64,000 bases of DNA from Verrucomicrobium sp. BvORR106 (lineage in GTDB: Bacteria > Verrucomicrobiota > Verrucomicrobiia > Verrucomicrobiales > Verrucomicrobiaceae): contig NZ_BATR01000069.1 in the NCBI RefSeq assembly GCF_000739655.1, forward strand, positions 49,116 to 113,115. Reading direction: 5' to 3'. The notes beneath the pieces are model-generated. The model worked only from the letters and a program-made list of their open reading frames with translations, made no database searches and had not been told where the DNA came from. Shown here one piece after another: positions 60,430 through 64,000 of the stretch. Every line of letters begins with the position of its first letter. Positions within the stretch are counted from its first letter, which is position 1. Made by a program: the position numbers and the translations under genes.

Positions 60430-62031
60430 ATGCAGGAATACGACTTCATTGTCGTTGGAAGTGGTGCCGGTGGTCTGACCGCGGCACTGAAAGCGGCGCG
60501 CCATGGGCGCGTTCTGGTCCTCACCAAGCGCTCGGCGGAGGATTCAAACTCTGCATGGGCCCAAGGCGGCATCGCCTGTGTGCAGAGTGATGAGGACTCC
60601 TTTGACCGCCATGTGCAGGACACGCTGATCGCCGGGGCGGGGCTCTGCAAGGAGGACGCTGTGCGCACGATCGTGAGCGAAGGACCGGCGCGCATTGCGG
60701 AGCTGGTGGACCTGGGCGTGGAGTTCGACCAGCGCGAGGTGGACGGGCACCTGGAATTTGACCTCACTCGCGAGGGCGGGCACAGCAAGCGCCGGATCCT
60801 GCATCATCATGACACCACGGGGAAGGAGATCTCCGACCGGCTGGTGGCGGCGGCACGCCAGGAGCCGAACATCACCCTGCTGGAGCAGCATTACGCCATT
60901 GACCTGATCACCACGGCGAAGCTCGGCTTTGTTTCTGAGGACCGGGTGCTGGGGCTCTATGCCCTGAATGAGGAGACGGGCGAGGTGGAGACGTATCGCA
61001 GTGATCGCGTGATCCTGGCCACGGGCGGCTGTGGCCGGGTGTATCAGTACACGACCAATCCCAAGGTAGCGACCGGCGACGGGGTGGCCATGGCCTGGCG
61101 CGCGGGCGCGAGTGTGGAGGACATGGAGTTCATCCAGTTCCACCCCACCTGTTTGTATCACCCACAAAAGCGCTCGTTCCTGATCACAGAGGCCCTGCGC
61201 GGCGAAGGCGCGGTGCTGGTGGGCAAGGACGGGAAGGAGTTCATGCAGAAGTATGATCCGCGCGGCTCCCTGGCCCCGCGTGACATCGTGGCGCGGGCGA
61301 TTGACCATGAGATCAAGCGGACGGGTGGCCCGTGTGTGTATCTGGACATCACGTCCAAGCCCGCGGACTTCATCATCTCCCACTTCCCCAACATTCATCA
61401 GACCTGTCTGAGCGTGGGGATCGACATGACCAAGGAGCCGATTCCCGTGGTCCCGGCGGCGCACTATCAGTGCGGCGGCGTGAAGACAGATATCAACGGC
61501 GCGACCACCCTGCGCGGCCTCTGCGCCGTGGGGGAGGTGGGCTGCACGGGCCTGCACGGGGCGAACCGCCTGGCCAGCAACTCGCTGCTGGAGTGCGTGG
61601 TCATCGCCCACCGGGCAGTGGAGTTTTTGATTCACAAGATGCCGATGGGCAAGGCCCAAGAGCAGCAGTACCAGATCCCGCAATGGCAGTCGGGCGATGC
61701 CCAGGACATCGATGAACTGGTGGTGATCTACCACAACTGGGACGAGATCCGCCGCCTGATGTGGGACTATGTCTCCATCGTGCGCACCACCAAACGACTG
61801 CAGCGCGCGGCGGCGAGATTGCGGAATCTGAAGCGGGAGGTGCAGGAGTTTTACTGGCACTTCCACATCACGCGGGAGGTGCTGGAACTGCGCAATCTCG
61901 TGGAAACGGCATCGTTGATCGTGGACAGCGCGATCCGTCGGCATGAGAGCCGCGGGCTGCATTACACGCTGGATTACCCGGAGACGGACAACAGCAAGCC
62001 GCCGGTGCGGACGGTGTTGAGGAGGTACTGA
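60430..62031 (+). CDS. nadB: L-aspartate oxidase
   Basis: 533 residues. FAD-binding FIVVGSGAGGLTAALKAARH, the flavin-site SNSAWAQGGIACVQSDEDSF, HDTTGKEISDRLV, MEFIQFHPTCLYHP, GEGAVLVGKDGKEFMQKYDP, RDIVARAIDHEIKRTG, GAHYQCGGV-type substrate loop and LHGANRLASNSLLECVVIAH are in the succinate-dehydrogenase flavoprotein order, with NadB-type C-terminus. It oxidises aspartate to iminoaspartate for NAD synthesis. AAAAGGA lies six bases before the ATG at 60430, fixing this start against in-frame codons upstream. It follows panC by 49 bases, so cofactor genes are paired. Confidence 0.95.
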   Translation: MQEYDFIVVGSGAGGLTAALKAARHGRVLVLTKRSAEDSNSAWAQGGIACVQSDEDSFDRHVQDTLIAGAGLCKEDAVRTIVSEGPARIAELVDLGVEFDQREVDGHLEFDLTREGGHSKRRILHHHDTTGKEISDRLVAAARQEPNITLLEQHYAIDLITTAKLGFVSEDRVLGLYALNEETGEVETYRSDRVILATGGCGRVYQYTTNPKVATGDGVAMAWRAGASVEDMEFIQFHPTCLYHPQKRSFLITEALRGEGAVLVGKDGKEFMQKYDPRGSLAPRDIVARAIDHEIKRTGGPCVYLDITSKPADFIISHFPNIHQTCLSVGIDMTKEPIPVVPAAHYQCGGVKTDINGATTLRGLCAVGEVGCTGLHGANRLASNSLLECVVIAHRAVEFLIHKMPMGKAQEQQYQIPQWQSGDAQDIDELVVIYHNWDEIRRLMWDYVSIVRTTKRLQRAAARLRNLKREVQEFYWHFHITREVLELRNLVETASLIVDSAIRRHESRGLHYTLDYPETDNSKPPVRTVLRRY

Positions 62032-62093
62032 GAATGCGAAATGCGGAATGGGGAATTCGGAGTGATGGAGTGTCAGCGGGGCCACAGAGGGAG

Positions 62094-62132
62094 ATTCGTA
62101 AATTAGGAATTAGGAATGATGAATTAGGAATG
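62094..62132 (+). repeat. family J 7-mer array, single arm
   Basis: AAATTAGGAATTAGGAATGA then TGAATTAGGAATGGGG. The unit is AATTAGG with one AATGATG variant. Confidence 0.75.
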
Positions 62133-62178
62133 GGGAGGTTGCAGGGGGTGCAGCTTCCTGTGGCGGGGCTTTATACAA

Positions 62179-62335
62179 GGAGCGGCGGTTTGTGCTCGCA
62201 CAACCGCCGGAGGTGGCCTGAGGGAGGGCGTGCCCAAGCTGGAATACAGCGGTGGGGTGGCCCGAGGCGATGGGTATTTGGCGGTCTGGTGCTCCGTTCT
62301 TGATCGGCGGTTGTGCAAGCACAAACCGCCGCTCC
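62179..62335. repeat. two palindromes facing each other
   Basis: GCGGCGGTTTGTGC-TC-GCACAACCGCCG at the left, CGGCGGTTGTGC-AA-GCACAAACCGCCG at the right. Each is a hairpin, and the two are inverted copies of each other. Confidence 0.78.
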
Positions 62336-62463
62336 TTGGAGGGTTGCCGTTGCCCGCTCCGCTCCCGCAAAACTTTTTCCGCACGGAAACCGCAACTCGA
62401 CAGGGGCGGCGGCGTTTCATAGACTTCCTCTGTCCTCCCAGCTCAGTCCAGCTCAACACTCAC

Positions 62464-63126
62464 ATGAAAAAGACGGCGTCCTTCCTCCCCGCGCTTCTCC
62501 TGGCGTTTGCCCTTTGTCTCGGCGCGGTGACCTCCGCCCAGGCGCAGGTGGCTGTGTACCGGCTCACGTTTGAGCAGACGGGGGACAGCATCAATTACCG
62601 CCCGTACCAGAACGGCTACTACATCGCCCCAATCCAGGGCGGCGAGGGCACGCTGATCCTCACGCTGGTGACGGGGAACACGAAGCAGTACTTCACCTAC
62701 GAGGGCTTTGGTGAAATGTTCGTGGCCCTGAAGGGCGAAAACCAGCGCATGGTGATCTCCGCGACGGCGACCAATGACGTGAGCACCACGGTATTCTACG
62801 CTCTGGGCAAGACGGAGAAAGAGCTCAATGTGGAAAGCCGCAACGCCAAGAGCAAGATCAAGGTGGCGGAGAAGATGGTGGGCTATGCCGTGAGCGCCGA
62901 CAGTGAGAAGGACCTGCCCTTCAGTGGAGCAGGGACCTCCGTTGGCGTCGCCGGGGTGAGCATCCTGACCGCCCGTCTGGACGAAACGCAGACCCACACC
63001 GCGATCCGCGACAACCTGGATACTGCGGCGCAGCTGGAAGTGATCGTGAATTCCCTGGAGGCCGGCGGCTATGTGGATGGCAATCCGCAGACGACCGGCA
63101 ATGGCGGACAAACGCCGACGAACTAA
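62464..63126 (+). CDS. secreted hypothetical protein
   Basis: 220 residues with a clear signal peptide (MKKTASFLPALLLAFALCLG, then AVTSAQAQ, cleavage expected near residue 28). The mature part is beta-rich: VAVYRLTFEQTGDSINYRPY, YIAPIQGGEGTLILTLVTG, YEGFGEMFVALKGENQRMVI, and a final helix (LDTAAQLEVIVNSLEAGGYV) with a Gly/Thr/Asn tail. It looks like a small verrucomicrobial extracellular protein. No family is recognised, and it stands alone. Confidence 0.7.
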   Translation: MKKTASFLPALLLAFALCLGAVTSAQAQVAVYRLTFEQTGDSINYRPYQNGYYIAPIQGGEGTLILTLVTGNTKQYFTYEGFGEMFVALKGENQRMVISATATNDVSTTVFYALGKTEKELNVESRNAKSKIKVAEKMVGYAVSADSEKDLPFSGAGTSVGVAGVSILTARLDETQTHTAIRDNLDTAAQLEVIVNSLEAGGYVDGNPQTTGNGGQTPTN

Positions 63127-63130
63127 AAGG

Positions 63131-63232
63131 CAAATTCTGAATTAGGAATTAGGAATTGAGCTTCCCGCTTGGAGCCCGCTGACAGCGTAACTCATTTCAT
63201 AATTCAGCATTCATAATTCCTAATTTTTTCAG
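63131..63232. repeat. family J inverted 7-mer arrays, copy 4
   Basis: AATTCTGAATTAGGAATTAG and GAATTGAG face TTCATAATTCAGCATTCATA and ATTCCTAATTTTTTCAG over a GC-rich interior. It overlaps the stop of the LamG gene on the - strand. Confidence 0.75.
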
Positions 63233-64000
63233 GGTGGCGGTTCGTTTTCCTTCATCAGGCGCACGATGTTCTGGTGGGAGAGGGCGGAGTCGAAGATGTA
63301 CACTTCATCCACCTCGCCGCGGAAGAACTTGGAGACGGGGTTGGCGGTTTTAGGAAGCAACGGGAAGGCGACGTTGCGGCCGATCCAGACGCCGTGGTGG
63401 GCGTTGGCGACATCGGTGTCGACTTCGCGGAGGGAGCGGTGGGCGATGGGCTCGGGGCGGCCGTCCACGTAGAAGAGCATGTTCTTCACAGCCTCGGTGG
63501 AGCGGGCGCCGCCGTACATGACGACGGCGACGTGGTGCCAGTTGCCATCGCGGAGGTCGGTGGTGCCCACCATGGCGCCGGTCTGGTAGGTGCCGACGCG
63601 GAGACGGCCGATGGGGCCGTCTTCGGTGATGCAGTTGGCGGAGAGCTGCCAGGCACCGCCAGATTGAAGGGTGCCCCAGCTCACGATGCCGTGGCCCTGG
63701 TTGACGTCGAAGCTCTTGGGCACCCGCACCCAGAGGGCGACGGTGCGGGCGGCGTTGCCAGCGATGCCGGGGAAGGGAGTTTCCGCGTACCCGGTGCGAC
63801 CGTCAAAGGACATGGCGTGGCCGAAGGGGCCGCGCAGCCACTGGGTGCCGGCACCGGGAGTTTCGGGATTGGGATGGCCGCGCAGGTAGAGCTTGGTGTC
63901 CTCCGTGCGGCCCAGGGCCTGGCCGCGGTTTTCTGCCACCCAGCCGCCGGCTTCATCGAAGCTCCAGTGCACGAAGTGGGAGGGCTCCTCAGAGGAGGTG
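63229..64000 (-). CDS. C-terminal part of a LamG/concanavalin-like domain protein
   Basis: At least 256 residues, open to the right edge of the window. The visible domain (HWSFDEAGGWVAENRGQALG, MSFDGRTGYAETPFPGIAGN, TVALWVRVPK, GNWHHVAVVMYGG, FYVDGRPEPIA, GEVDEVYIFDSALSHQNIVR) is a LamG-like jelly roll, with the terminal D-E-V-x-I-F-x-x-A-L motif complete. In Verrucomicrobia such domains often follow a FecR or DUF1553 part; that front portion would lie outside the window. Likely secreted and sugar- or surface-binding. The stop lies inside a family J array. Confidence 0.85.
   Translation of the reverse strand, partial: TSSEEPSHFVHWSFDEAGGWVAENRGQALGRTEDTKLYLRGHPNPETPGAGTQWLRGPFGHAMSFDGRTGYAETPFPGIAGNAARTVALWVRVPKSFDVNQGHGIVSWGTLQSGGAWQLSANCITEDGPIGRLRVGTYQTGAMVGTTDLRDGNWHHVAVVMYGGARSTEAVKNMLFYVDGRPEPIAHRSLREVDTDVANAHHGVWIGRNVAFPLLPKTANPVSKFFRGEVDEVYIFDSALSHQNIVRLMKENEPPP

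Larger units (their letters stand above)
62032..62463. other. repeat-bearing gap
   Basis: Holds a one-armed family J array (62094) and a pair of inverted palindromes (62179-62335). The last 100 bases should carry the promoter of the secreted-protein gene. Confidence 0.6.

Overview
The window reads as chromosomal DNA of a member of the Verrucomicrobiota, probably order Verrucomicrobiales (relatives of Verrucomicrobium, Prosthecobacter or Roseimicrobium). The basis is high G+C, a cytochrome-like PSCyt1-DUF1549-DUF1553 protein coupled to a Tat-exported DUF1501 protein, a pseudopilin of the PVC-superphylum type, and gaps packed with palindromic repeats. The species call is inference. No rRNA, tRNA, CRISPR array, transposase or integrase was seen.

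Region 1 (about 1-13 kb) is accessory. All its genes are on the + strand, and most are short and unrelated: GNAT acetyltransferase, RibD-C/DHFR-like reductase, HIT protein, a run of small membrane, lipoprotein and secreted proteins, HAD phosphatase, a DUF2314-like protein. They are separated by eight copies of one two-hairpin repeat (family A). Several genes are broken: a Tdi1/DUF1851 immunity-like gene with an in-frame stop and lost start, a DUF1801-like stump, and a gene with a probable one-base slip at its start. It resembles a store of single-gene cargo, but it has no recognisable integron sites.

Region 2 (13.4-34.6 kb) holds a periplasmic sulfurtransferase with an outer-membrane protein, a divergent response regulator fused to a metallo-beta-lactamase domain, a MoaD-like/BNR-repeat pair, a secreted TPM protein, a secreted esterase, folA, two tandem SGNH-like lipoproteins, the PSCyt1-DUF1553/DUF1501 pair and a YiiX-like papain-fold lipoprotein. 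A 2 kb gene-free island (18.55-20.5 kb) is almost solid hairpin repeats.

Region 3 (34.9-53.4 kb) holds a Phd/ParE-type toxin-antitoxin module with a palindromic operator, a NagA-like deacetylase, recJ, a DUF3592 protein overlapping a six-TM potassium channel, a DEAD-box helicase with a hairpin over its ribosome-binding site, metH, an ABC exporter, a second ParE module, a GDSL esterase, an orphan HipB-like regulator without hipA, and a small putative zinc protease.

Region 4 (53.7-64 kb) is mostly housekeeping and colinear: Sua5-type tRNA threonylcarbamoylation enzyme, murJ, a pseudopilin, an ABC exporter pair, panC and nadB, then a secreted protein and the end of a LamG-domain gene on the - strand.

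The most unusual content is the repeat system. Families with different sequences share one grammar: an outer stem whose 3' arm runs into GGCTA (or GGCTG), a short linker, then a second GC-rich hairpin with a three-base loop. Arms differ between families but stay complementary. A second grammar (family C) behaves the same way. The elements touch broken genes and in places supply gene C-termini.
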